DNA of 7,782 nt from Gammaproteobacteria bacterium (GTDB lineage Bacteria > Pseudomonadota > Gammaproteobacteria > J044). The stretch is taken from assembly GCA_003696465.1 (NCBI GenBank), contig RFHG01000517.1:1-7782 (forward strand), written 5' to 3'. Made by a program: the position numbers and the translations under genes. A model generated the notes under the pieces. The model made no database searches and was not told the DNA's origin. It saw only the letters and a list, made by a program, of their open reading frames with translations. Shown in pieces: positions 1 to 5,986 of this stretch; within the stretch, counting starts at the first letter, position 1, and each line of letters starts with the position of its first letter.

Positions 1-329
1 AACTTGTCTGTCACACCCAGTGTTTGGGCAGCATAGTAGGCCTCGGCATGCGGACGCCAGCTCGGGTTGAGCGAGGCCGGAATGCGCACAAAGGCGGCGG
101 CCTCGGGCTTGTGCTTGAGCCACTTCTGCACATGGGGCTCGAAGCGGTAACAGTGCGGGCAGCCGTACCAGAAGAACTCGGCCACCTCCACCTTGCCCTT
201 GGGCACATCAGTGGGAATGGGCTGCGGCAGCACCGTGTAGTCGATGCCGGGGTCGAACTCCTCGGCTTGCAGCGGCGCGGCCGCAAGCAGCAGGAGGGCC
301 AATGCGGAAAAGAGCTTCAGTGCACGCAT
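1..329 (-). CDS. dsbA: Thiol:disulfide interchange protein DsbA, N-terminal part (gene runs off the left edge)
   Basis: Periplasmic dithiol oxidase that introduces disulfide bonds into exported proteins. The visible 109 residues start with MRALKLFSALALLLLAAAPL, a basic N-terminus plus hydrophobic core typical of a Sec signal peptide, with probable cleavage near QA-EE (residues 21-24). The thioredoxin-fold active site follows as EFFWYGCPHCYRFEP, with the redox cysteines at C57 and C60. The CPHC dipeptide is the DsbA type. The reading frame stays open to base 1 with no stop, so the C-terminal part, including the cis-Pro loop, lies outside the window. The ATG at 327-329 is preceded by AAGGA (336-340 on this strand) at 6 nt spacing. 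It lies 26 nt downstream of ccsB on the same strand, so it is probably the third gene of a cytochrome c maturation operon. There it could oxidise CXXCH thiols before heme attachment; that role is inference. The family call is firm; DsbA versus a close paralogue is not resolved by half a protein. Confidence 0.9.
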   Translation of the reverse strand, partial: MRALKLFSALALLLLAAAPLQAEEFDPGIDYTVLPQPIPTDVPKGKVEVAEFFWYGCPHCYRFEPHVQKWLKHKPEAAAFVRIPASLNPSWRPHAEAYYAAQTLGVTDK

Positions 330-355
330 GATCGATCCTTGGTTACGGGTGAAAC

Positions 356-1531
356 TTACAGGGTGCCGTAGGAATGCAGGCCCGACAGGAACATGTTCAC
401 GCCAAGGAAGGCGAACAGGGTGACGAACAGCCCGACCACGGCCCACCAGGCCATCGGCCGCCCGCGCCAGCCCTTGGTAAAGCGCATGTGCAGCCAGGCC
501 GCATAGTTGAGCCAGACGATCAGCGCCCAGGTTTCCTTCGGGTCCCACGACCAGTAGCCGCCCCAGGCCTCGGCCGCCCACATGGCGCCGAGCACGGTGG
601 CAATGGTGAAAAAGCCGAAGCCGAGCGCAATGGCCTTGTACATGAGGTCGTCGAGCACCTCCGGCGCGGGCAGGGCCGGCACCAGCCGCCCCTCGGGACG
701 GCGCCGGGCCAGGCTGTCGCGGATCAGGTACACCAGCCCCACCATGGCGGCCAGCGCAAAGGAACCATAGCCGATGAAGTTGGCCGGCACGTGGATCTTC
801 ATCCAGTAGCTCTGCAGGGCCGGCACCAGCGGCTGGATCTGGTCGGCACCGCGCGAGAACTGGTACCACAGCAGGAAGGCCACGGCCGAGGAGATCACCA
901 GCAGCACAAAGCCGCCCAGCGCGCGCGAGCGGTAGCGCATCTCGTAGTACAGCCAGATCAGCGCGGTAAGAATGCTGAACAGGATGAACACCTCGTAGAG
1001 GTTGCTCACCGGGATGTGGCCGATTTCCGGGTCGATCAGGTAGGACTCCCGCCAGCGCACGAACAGCCCCGTCATGCCGAAGGTGGCCGCCGCCCAGGTC
1101 AGGCCGCTGGCCACCTTGCCGACAAATTCACTGCCGGAGAACAGGGCGCCGAAATAGGTCAGCGTGGCCAGCACGAACAGCGCGCTCATCCACATGATGG
1201 CCGATTTGCTGGAAAGCAGGTACTTGAGCAGGAACTTCTGCTCGCCTGCGGCCAGATCGCCCCCATAGAGCCATACCGCCAGCAGGGCAAGGCCGGCCAC
1301 GGCCAGGCTGTACCAGACAAACGGGCGCCAGAACCAGCCCAGGGCCACCAGCCCGATGCCGGAGCCGACCAGAATCCCGGTCTCGTAGCTGTCGAAGCCG
1401 CTGCCATAGCGGCTGAAGACATAGACCACCGCGGCCAGCACCACGCCGGCCCAGAGGAAGTCCCCCAACCCCAGGCGGCGATACCAGGGGCGCGGCACCA
1501 GATCGTTCATCGTGTCGGTGGATACGGACAT
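356..1531 (-). CDS. ccsB: System II cytochrome c synthase subunit CcsB (also called CcsA or ResC)
   Basis: Polytopic inner-membrane heme-handling protein that, with ResB, moves heme to the periplasm and attaches it to CXXCH motifs of apocytochromes c. The 391 residues contain many hydrophobic segments (about 24-40, 52-68, 73-90, 112-131, 142-158, 179-196, 206-223, 250-270, 298-320, 333-349, 362-382). The diagnostic WWD motif is WGGYWSWDPKETWALI at 323-338. Family histidines are visible at H247 (KIHVPANF), H348 (AAWLHMR) and H386 (GLHSYGTL). By comparison with CcsBA fusions from memory, H247 and H386 would be the external heme ligands flanking WWD, and H348 the transmembrane heme ligand. H172 in GHIPVSNLYE is also a typical conserved position. 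The ATG at 1529-1531 lies only 3 nt after the resB stop, and its strong Shine-Dalgarno sits inside the resB 3' end. The length fits a stand-alone C-terminal synthase half. Naming varies among databases, but the function is clear. Confidence 0.95.
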   Translation of the reverse strand: MSVSTDTMNDLVPRPWYRRLGLGDFLWAGVVLAAVVYVFSRYGSGFDSYETGILVGSGIGLVALGWFWRPFVWYSLAVAGLALLAVWLYGGDLAAGEQKFLLKYLLSSKSAIMWMSALFVLATLTYFGALFSGSEFVGKVASGLTWAAATFGMTGLFVRWRESYLIDPEIGHIPVSNLYEVFILFSILTALIWLYYEMRYRSRALGGFVLLVISSAVAFLLWYQFSRGADQIQPLVPALQSYWMKIHVPANFIGYGSFALAAMVGLVYLIRDSLARRRPEGRLVPALPAPEVLDDLMYKAIALGFGFFTIATVLGAMWAAEAWGGYWSWDPKETWALIVWLNYAAWLHMRFTKGWRGRPMAWWAVVGLFVTLFAFLGVNMFLSGLHSYGTL

Positions 1532-1534
1532 GGT

Positions 1535-3568
1535 TCAGCCTCCCTCCGGCATGTCATGCCGGCTCGGTTCTCTGTCTTGGTGCATGGTCACGTCGAATAG
1601 TTCCTCCAGACGCGCGAACTGCTTCTCGAAATCCAGCGGATTGCGGTTCGAGGTGCCGGCCACCAGGATGTGGCTGCCCTTGCCCTGCGGGCGAATCCAC
1701 ACCCAGATGCGCTGATGGGCAAGATAGAACATCAGGAACACCCCGACAATCAGCATCGCGCTGCCGAGATAGACCAGATTCTTGCCCGGTGAACGGGTAA
1801 TCTGCAGGCCGGCCGACTGGATATGCTCGAAGGAGTCGAGCTGCGGGAACCAGGGCGAGCCGTAATTGTGCATGGCACCCATCGCCAGCACCGCGTCCTC
1901 GTAGAACTGCCAGTCGGCCTCGTCCGGTTGCGTGATCTTTTCCTGCTCTTCCAGCATGCGCGCATAAATGACCTGCAACGCGCTGTGCAGCATCTTCACG
2001 AAGGCCTGCAGCCCCTCCTCGCGCTTGCCCTCCGGCAGGTGCTCGTTGACATCCTTCAGTACCGCGTCATAGCCACCCTCGGCAAACAGCCCCACCAGCC
2101 GCTTCAGCGTGCCCCGCACCTGTTCCTGTACCTTCGCATCCTTGATGCCGGTCTGGGCAAACATCTGCCGGGCATAGGCGTCGACCACCTCGGACACCTT
2201 GCCCTCATCGTGCACATAGGCGTCGAACACCATGAAGCGCTTGATGCCGCTGCCCTTCGGATCGACCGGAATGGACAGGAAGCGGAACGGCTCCGACACC
2301 GCCGAGCGCACCCCGCTGAGGTAGAACAGTCGCCCGCCCTCGCCCGGCTGGGGATTCATGTAGGTCTGGTATTCCAGCGCCGTGCCATCCTCGCGCCGCA
2401 GCTTCCAGGTAAAGCTCGGGCCGATATTCTTCTGATGCACCTGCCCCTTGTCATCAGGTACCGGCTCGATGTTGAAGAGGCGGAAATCGGTCAGCTCCAG
2501 CTTGAGCTTGCCGCGTGGCCCGCCATCCAGACTGTAACTGCCGAACACCTCGCCGGTGAAGGCCAGCGGCTCGACCTCGTCCGGATACAGCGACCACAGC
2601 TTCAGCTTGAGCTTCGAGCCGCCATCCCCGAAGCTGGCCTGGTAGATGGCGTAGCCCTTGTGGATCAGCGGGTGGTTGACCGAAATGGTTGCCTCGATGG
2701 GCTTGTCCAGGTCCGGATCGGTGACCACGATGTCGCTCTCGAAGGACTTGGGCTGGCCGGTGGCATAGTGCTCCACACGGAAGTCCTTCACCGTGATGTC
2801 GAACGGCAGGGGCTGTACCAGATAGCCATCGCCCATGCCGATGAAGATGACATTGGCCGTACTGCCTTCGGGGATGTTCACATTGCCGCGCAGCGAGGGG
2901 TTGTCCAGTGGCAGGCGGGCCTTCGGATTGACCTGCGAGGCGGGGATGTTGCGCGTCTCGATTTCCACCTGGCCAAGCAGCTGTCCGAGCCGGATGGGAA
3001 TCTTCGAATCCAGCGTCCCGCCGATCAGGATGACGATGATGCCGACATGGGCAAACAGATAACCCAGCCGGGAAAGCCCGCCGCGCATGCCGGCCACCAC
3101 CCGATGGTCATCGGTCGCCTTCTCGCGCACGCGAAAGCCCAGCCGCTCCAGCAGTGCATGACTGCGCCGTGCCACCTCCTCCGGTGGCGTGTCCGTGTCG
3201 CGCTCGAAGCGGTGATGGAACGCGCGCAGCGACTTCTCCTGCACATCCAGCCGGAAGTGGCGCATGTCGCGCAGCATCAGCGGGGCGTTGCGAATCACGC
3301 ACACTGCCGTGGATGCGACGAGGAACACCAGCAGGAACAGAAACCAGCCGGCAATATACACATCGTACAGACCCAGCGCCTTGAAGATCTCGTGCCAGAA
3401 CGGCCCGAACTTGATGATGTAGCTGCCGTAGTCCTCGTTCTGCTTGAGGACGGTGCCGATGACCGAGGCGATGCCCAGCGCCACCAGCAGGGTGATGGCC
3501 AGGTTCATCGAACCCAGAAAGACGAACAGGCGGCGGCTGAAGGACTGTCTGGAGGCTGGCTTGCTCAC
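1535..3568 (-). CDS. resB: Cytochrome c biogenesis protein ResB (Ccs1 family, System II)
   Basis: Membrane partner of CcsB in System II heme delivery and ligation. The 677 residues show the family layout. TM1 is at about 21-41 (after SMNLAITLLVALGIAS), TM2 at about 70-92, and TM3 at about 168-186 with a histidine at H174 (LFAHVGIIVILIGG). A long periplasmic domain follows (about 190-590), then TM4 at about 598-625 ending in HQRIWVWI. In CcsBA fusions a TM3 histidine is a heme ligand; H174 is the candidate here. Family signatures include VNHPLIHKGYAIYQASF (298-314) and GLQITRSPGKNLVYLG (587-602). About 650-700 residues is usual for proteobacterial ResB. The start is GTG (3566-3568). An in-frame TAA lies 12 nt upstream, and no ATG lies between it and the GTG. 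I see no clear Shine-Dalgarno; the next in-frame Met is residue 21, at the edge of TM1, which would remove the basic leader RRLFVFLGS. It heads the ccsB-dsbA operon. Confidence 0.94.
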   Translation of the reverse strand: MSKPASRQSFSRRLFVFLGSMNLAITLLVALGIASVIGTVLKQNEDYGSYIIKFGPFWHEIFKALGLYDVYIAGWFLFLLVFLVASTAVCVIRNAPLMLRDMRHFRLDVQEKSLRAFHHRFERDTDTPPEEVARRSHALLERLGFRVREKATDDHRVVAGMRGGLSRLGYLFAHVGIIVILIGGTLDSKIPIRLGQLLGQVEIETRNIPASQVNPKARLPLDNPSLRGNVNIPEGSTANVIFIGMGDGYLVQPLPFDITVKDFRVEHYATGQPKSFESDIVVTDPDLDKPIEATISVNHPLIHKGYAIYQASFGDGGSKLKLKLWSLYPDEVEPLAFTGEVFGSYSLDGGPRGKLKLELTDFRLFNIEPVPDDKGQVHQKNIGPSFTWKLRREDGTALEYQTYMNPQPGEGGRLFYLSGVRSAVSEPFRFLSIPVDPKGSGIKRFMVFDAYVHDEGKVSEVVDAYARQMFAQTGIKDAKVQEQVRGTLKRLVGLFAEGGYDAVLKDVNEHLPEGKREEGLQAFVKMLHSALQVIYARMLEEQEKITQPDEADWQFYEDAVLAMGAMHNYGSPWFPQLDSFEHIQSAGLQITRSPGKNLVYLGSAMLIVGVFLMFYLAHQRIWVWIRPQGKGSHILVAGTSNRNPLDFEKQFARLEELFDVTMHQDREPSRHDMPEGG
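1539..1547 (-). promoter_or_regulatory. Shine-Dalgarno of ccsB embedded in the 3' end of resB
   Basis: Read on the minus strand this is GGAGGGAGG, ending 7 nt before the ccsB ATG. It lies wholly within the last codons of resB. With only 3 nt between the resB stop and the ccsB start, ribosomes finishing resB would be positioned to start ccsB, which would keep the two synthase subunits in step. The coupling is inferred from the layout. Confidence 0.7.
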
Positions 3569-3711
3569 GCGGATACGTTACCGGTTCGGACGGGAGGCAC
3601 GCATCTCGCCCATACGGCCCGGCGACGGAAGGACGCGCCATGCCGGAGGGAATGATCTGCTGCGGGATGATGCCATGTCACGGTTAGCTCTGGGATTGCC
3701 GGAAGCCGGGG

Positions 3712-3720
3712 ATGATAGCA
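3712..3720 (-). promoter_or_regulatory. Possible extended -10 promoter for resB-ccsB-dsbA
   Basis: On the minus strand the sequence reads TGCTATCAT: a TGn extension followed by TATCAT, 5 of 6 matches to the sigma70 -10 consensus. Initiation would fall near 3705, giving a leader of roughly 135 nt before the resB GTG. There is no convincing -35 hexamer at 16-18 bp, which extended -10 promoters can tolerate. The alternative is that resB is read through from the cytochrome c4 gene upstream, past the hairpin at 3787-3809. Confidence 0.3.
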
Positions 3721-3746
3721 CGGGCACAACATCCGACCGTGTGAAG

Positions 3747-3825
3747 CCGATACGGTTCCCGTGGAAATTCGCCCCCCCCAACGCAAGGGGGCGGCCAGTG
3801 GCCGCCCCCGGAAACACCGTATCGG
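3747..3825. repeat. Nested inverted repeat between cytochrome c4 and resB
   Basis: The outer arms are a perfect 10-bp inverted pair, CCGATACGGT (3747-3756) and ACCGTATCGG (3816-3825). They enclose a second perfect 10-bp pair, GGGGGCGGCC (3787-3796) and GGCCGCCCCC (3800-3809). A run of eight C (3772-3779) sits between the left outer arm and the inner hairpin. That run could pair instead with the G tract at 3787-3791, so two mutually exclusive folds are possible. It fills most of the gap between the cytochrome c4 stop and the possible resB promoter. Confidence 0.75.
3787..3809 (-). terminator. Probable hairpin terminator after the cytochrome c4 gene
   Basis: A 10-bp G+C-only stem, GGGGGCGGCC pairing with GGCCGCCCCC around a 3-nt loop, begins 24 nt past the cytochrome c4 stop in the direction of transcription. 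What follows on the minus strand is TTGCGTTGGGG, so the U tract is broken. It may terminate inefficiently, or protect the 3' end of the cytochrome mRNA while letting some readthrough reach resB. Confidence 0.5.
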
Positions 3826-3833
3826 TCAGCCGA

Positions 3834-4445
3834 TCAGGGCTTCAGGCCCTGGATGTACTGGGCCACAGCGGCGATGTCGGCATCGCTCATCTTGTGCACG
3901 GCGTTGCGCATCATGCGGCCGGCATCGTTGGCACGCTTGCCGCTGCGGAAGTTCTTGAGCTGGTTTTCCACATACTTGGCATGCTGGCTGGCCAGCTTGG
4001 GGAATTTGGCAGCCGGGTTGCCGGCACCGTCGGGGCCGTGGCAGGCGGCGCAGGCAGGGACACCATCGGCCGGCACGCCACCCATGTAAATCAGGCGGCC
4101 ACGCTCGACCAGCTTCTCGTCGGCGGTACCGGGCTTGGTGGCCTGGCTGGAGAAGTAGGCGGCCAGGTCCTCGCGGTCCTGCGCGCTCAGGGGCGCGGCC
4201 ATGGGCGCCATGGTGGCATTCTTGCGCCGGCCTTCCTTGAAGTCGGCCAGCTGCTTGACGATGTAGCTGGCATGCTGACCGGCCAGCTTCGGCCACTCGG
4301 GATTGAAGCTGTTGCCGTCACCACCGTGGCAGGCGGCGCAGGTGGCGGAAAGCTGCTTGCCGTGCGCCTTGTCGCCCGCAGCCAGGGACGGACCCGCGAT
4401 GCCCAGGGAAAGGGCTGCCAGTGCAACGAAAAGGGTCTTTTTCAT
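3834..4445 (-). CDS. cc4: Diheme cytochrome c4, periplasmic
   Basis: Soluble or membrane-associated diheme electron carrier, typically passing electrons from the bc1 complex or other donors to terminal oxidases. The 203-residue precursor begins MKKTLFVALAALSLGIAGPS, a Sec signal with likely cleavage around SLA-A (residues 20-23). Two similar cytochrome c domains follow. Heme site 1 is CAACH (36-40) and heme site 2 is CAACHG (132-137). Candidate axial methionines are M79 or M82 (ATMAPMA) in domain 1 and M178 or M179 (GRMMRNA) in domain 2. Each domain repeats a PKLA-QHAxY motif (WPKLAGQHASYI 51-62; FPKLASQHAKYV 148-159), as expected for the internal duplication of c4. The frame is open upstream to 4616, but the ATG at 4443-4445 is chosen because it gives the signal peptide and has AGGAG (4456-4460) at 10 nt spacing. 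It lies upstream of resB-ccsB on the same strand, and its product is a natural substrate of that synthase. Confidence 0.94.
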   Translation of the reverse strand: MKKTLFVALAALSLGIAGPSLAAGDKAHGKQLSATCAACHGGDGNSFNPEWPKLAGQHASYIVKQLADFKEGRRKNATMAPMAAPLSAQDREDLAAYFSSQATKPGTADEKLVERGRLIYMGGVPADGVPACAACHGPDGAGNPAAKFPKLASQHAKYVENQLKNFRSGKRANDAGRMMRNAVHKMSDADIAAVAQYIQGLKP

Positions 4446-4523
4446 CGGTCGATGACTCCTAAAAGAGAATGTGCGAAAACGGAAAACTCGTCTCAGCCGC
4501 CCCAACCCGGTGCGCGGGCAGCG

Positions 4524-4552
4524 CTGAAAATGGCCGCATTGTATACCATAAT
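4524..4552 (+). promoter_or_regulatory. Predicted sigma70 promoter of engB
   Basis: CTGAAA (4524-4529, 4 of 6 matches to the -35) is separated by exactly 17 bp from CATAAT (4547-4552, 5 of 6 matches to the -10). Initiation would fall near 4559, leaving a leader of about 77 nt before the engB ATG. Its -10 lies 1 bp from the -10 of the opposing promoter, so two polymerases could not occupy both at once. Confidence 0.5.
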
Positions 4553-4568
4553 TGCCCCCCGCAGGCAA
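4540..4568 (-). promoter_or_regulatory. Predicted sigma70 promoter of cytochrome c4
   Basis: On the minus strand, TTGCCT (4563-4568) is followed after a 17-bp spacer by TATACA (4540-4545), each matching 4 of 6 consensus bases. The spacer ends in TGG, giving an extended -10 (TGGTATACA). Initiation would fall near 4533, about 88 nt before the ATG. The spacer holds six consecutive G. The elements overlap the plus-strand promoter at 4524-4552. Confidence 0.5.
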
Positions 4569-4621
4569 AGAACGCGGCACCGGACACGGGGCAAAAATCC
4601 CGAGCAAATCACTCAAACTTC

Positions 4622-4635
4622 AGGAAAAATTTTCC
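4622..4635 (+). promoter_or_regulatory. engB ribosome binding site inside a small palindrome
   Basis: AGGA (4622-4625) is the likely Shine-Dalgarno, 10 nt before the ATG. It overlaps GGAAAA-A-TTTTCC (4623-4635), a 6-bp inverted repeat around one base that directly abuts the start codon. In RNA a 4-bp stem with a 5-nt loop could hide the Shine-Dalgarno. It supports initiation at 4636 rather than at the upstream in-frame TTG (4552). Confidence 0.45.
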
Positions 4636-5271
4636 ATGAGCGGCCCCAGATACCAGCAGACCCGATTCGTCATGAGCGCGCAGAAGCCGCGCGACCTGCC
4701 CACCGAATCGCTGCCCGAAGTGGCCTTTGCCGGCCGCTCCAATGCCGGCAAGTCCAGCGCCCTGAACACCCTGTGCCAGCAGCGCGCCCTGGCCCGGACC
4801 AGCAAGACACCGGGACGCACCCAGCTCATCAACTTCTTCGAAGTGCCGGAAACCGGCTTCCTGGTCGACCTGCCTGGCTACGGCTTTGCCAAGGTGCCGC
4901 CGGCGGTCAAGCGCCAGTGGTACGAGCTGATCGAATACTATCTGGCCAACCGGCGCACCCTGCGCGGAGTGATGCTGATGATGGACATCCGCCACCCGCT
5001 CAAGGACCTGGACCGGCAGATGATCCACTGGTGCGAGGAGGCGGGCGTACCGGTGCACATCCTGCTCACCAAGGCCGACAAGCTCAAGCACGGGGCGGCG
5101 AAGAAGAGCCTGATGCAGGTGCAGAAGGCCCTCGCCGAAGAGGGGAGCCAGGCCAGCGTTCAGCTGTTCTCGGCGACCCGCCGCACCGGTGTGGATCAGG
5201 CCTGGCAGCAGCTCGATCGCTGGCTGCTCGGCCCGGAGGAGGAAGCGGAGCCGGCGGCTACAGCGTCCTGA
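4636..5271 (+). CDS. engB: Ribosome biogenesis GTP-binding protein EngB (YihA/YsxC)
   Basis: Cytoplasmic TRAFAC-class GTPase needed for late assembly of the large ribosomal subunit. All G motifs are visible in the 211 residues: G1 P-loop GRSNAGKSS (33-41), G2 TPGRTQ (58-63), G3 DLPGYG (78-83), G4 TKAD (145-148) and G5 SA (179-180). The family sequence MDIRHPLKDLD (116-126) is intact. The ATG at 4636 is chosen because the following SGPRYQQTRFVMSA matches the N-terminus of E. coli YihA as remembered, and because AGGA lies upstream. The frame is open back to a TTG at 4552, but that extension lies over the promoter. The acidic tail (EEEAEPAATAS) is family-variable. The gene is divergent from cytochrome c4, and its last 14 bp overlap the 3' end of the convergent response-regulator gene. 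Confidence 0.96.
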   Translation: MSGPRYQQTRFVMSAQKPRDLPTESLPEVAFAGRSNAGKSSALNTLCQQRALARTSKTPGRTQLINFFEVPETGFLVDLPGYGFAKVPPAVKRQWYELIEYYLANRRTLRGVMLMMDIRHPLKDLDRQMIHWCEEAGVPVHILLTKADKLKHGAAKKSLMQVQKALAEEGSQASVQLFSATRRTGVDQAWQQLDRWLLGPEEEAEPAATAS

Positions 5272-5986
5272 CGAAGCGCCGCACCTCCGGCGCGTGACGC
5301 CGGCTGACCTCAAGGCGGGTGTCGTCGTCCCTGAGCCGCAGCAACAGCCCGCCGTCGGGTGCCTTCTCCAGCCCCGCGATGGCGTTGCGCGCCACCAGTG
5401 TACTGCGGTGGATGCGCAGGAAGCGGTCACCGAACTCCGCCTCCAGCGCCTTGAGCGGCTCCTCGATCAGCACCTCGCCGCCGGCATGGTGAACGGCAAC
5501 ATACTTCTGTTCGGCATGGAAATAGCGCACGTCCTCGATCGGCACCAGCACCAGATTGCCACGCACGCGGGCACAGATGTGGGTGCGGGCGGAGCCCGCC
5601 TCCCCGCCCAGTTCGGCCATCTGGGCCCGGTTCGGGCGCCGCGCCCGGGCCAGCGCCTCGGCCAGCCGCTCGCGCTGTACCGGCTTGAGCAGATAGTCCA
5701 CTGCCTGCGCCTCAAAGGCCTCCAGCGCGTGCTCGCCATAAGCGGTGGTGAAGATCAGCGCCGGCGGGGTCTCCAGCGCGGCCAGATGGCGCGCCGCCTC
5801 CAGCCCGTCCATGCCGGGCATGCGGATGTCCATCAGCACGACATCCGGCTGCAGGCGTTCGGCCTGTTCCAGCGCGGCCCGACCGTTGCCCGCCTCGCCG
5901 ACCACCTCCGCCTCCGGCAGCGCCTCCAGCATCTGCACCAGCCGCTGGCGGGCCAGCGGCTCGTCATCCACCACCAGAACCTTCAT
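5258..5986 (-). CDS. algR: LytTR-family response regulator, AlgR-like
   Basis: DNA-binding response regulator, 242 residues. The receiver domain (about 1-118) has the acidic pair D7 and D8 (VVDDEP), the phospho-acceptor D53 (VVLMDIRMPGMDG), the switch threonine T80 or T81 (IFTTAYGEHALEAF) and K101 (YLLKPV). After a linker, a LytTR DNA-binding domain spans about 135-240, recognised by EDVRYFHAEQKYVAVH (151-166) and the signature FLRIHRSTLVAR (189-200). The ATG overlaps the stop of the kinase gene as ATGA (5983-5986), with GGAGG (5994-5998) at 7 nt spacing inside the kinase coding region, so the two are translationally coupled. The domain architecture is firm. The AlgR name rests on the AlgZ-like partner and overall resemblance; an alginate role is not implied. 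Target promoters cannot be deduced here. Confidence 0.93.
   Translation of the reverse strand: MKVLVVDDEPLARQRLVQMLEALPEAEVVGEAGNGRAALEQAERLQPDVVLMDIRMPGMDGLEAARHLAALETPPALIFTTAYGEHALEAFEAQAVDYLLKPVQRERLAEALARARRPNRAQMAELGGEAGSARTHICARVRGNLVLVPIEDVRYFHAEQKYVAVHHAGGEVLIEEPLKALEAEFGDRFLRIHRSTLVARNAIAGLEKAPDGGLLLRLRDDDTRLEVSRRHAPEVRRFVRTL

Noticed and set aside
374..1600. 408-residue plus-strand open frame antisense to ccsB
   Set aside because: Low-complexity Gln/His/Arg/Pro-rich translation, a shadow of the CcsB gene whose WWD motif and membrane segments are unmistakable.
1823..3655. 610-residue plus-strand open frame antisense to resB
   Set aside because: Its translation is rich in Leu, His, Gln and Arg with no domain or membrane pattern. 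It is the expected G+C-driven shadow of resB, which has clear family motifs.
4446..4616. N-terminal extension of cytochrome c4 to 260 residues
   Set aside because: The extra 57 residues would bury the Sec signal peptide inside the protein and run through the predicted promoter. The ATG at 4445 has a proper Shine-Dalgarno.
3444..5297. 617-residue plus-strand open frame spanning several genes
   Set aside because: It runs antisense to resB and cytochrome c4 and out of frame through engB, crosses two intergenic regions and has no motif.
4609..5430. 273-residue minus-strand frame antisense to engB
   Set aside because: It mirrors the EngB gene, whose five G motifs are intact. No independent support.
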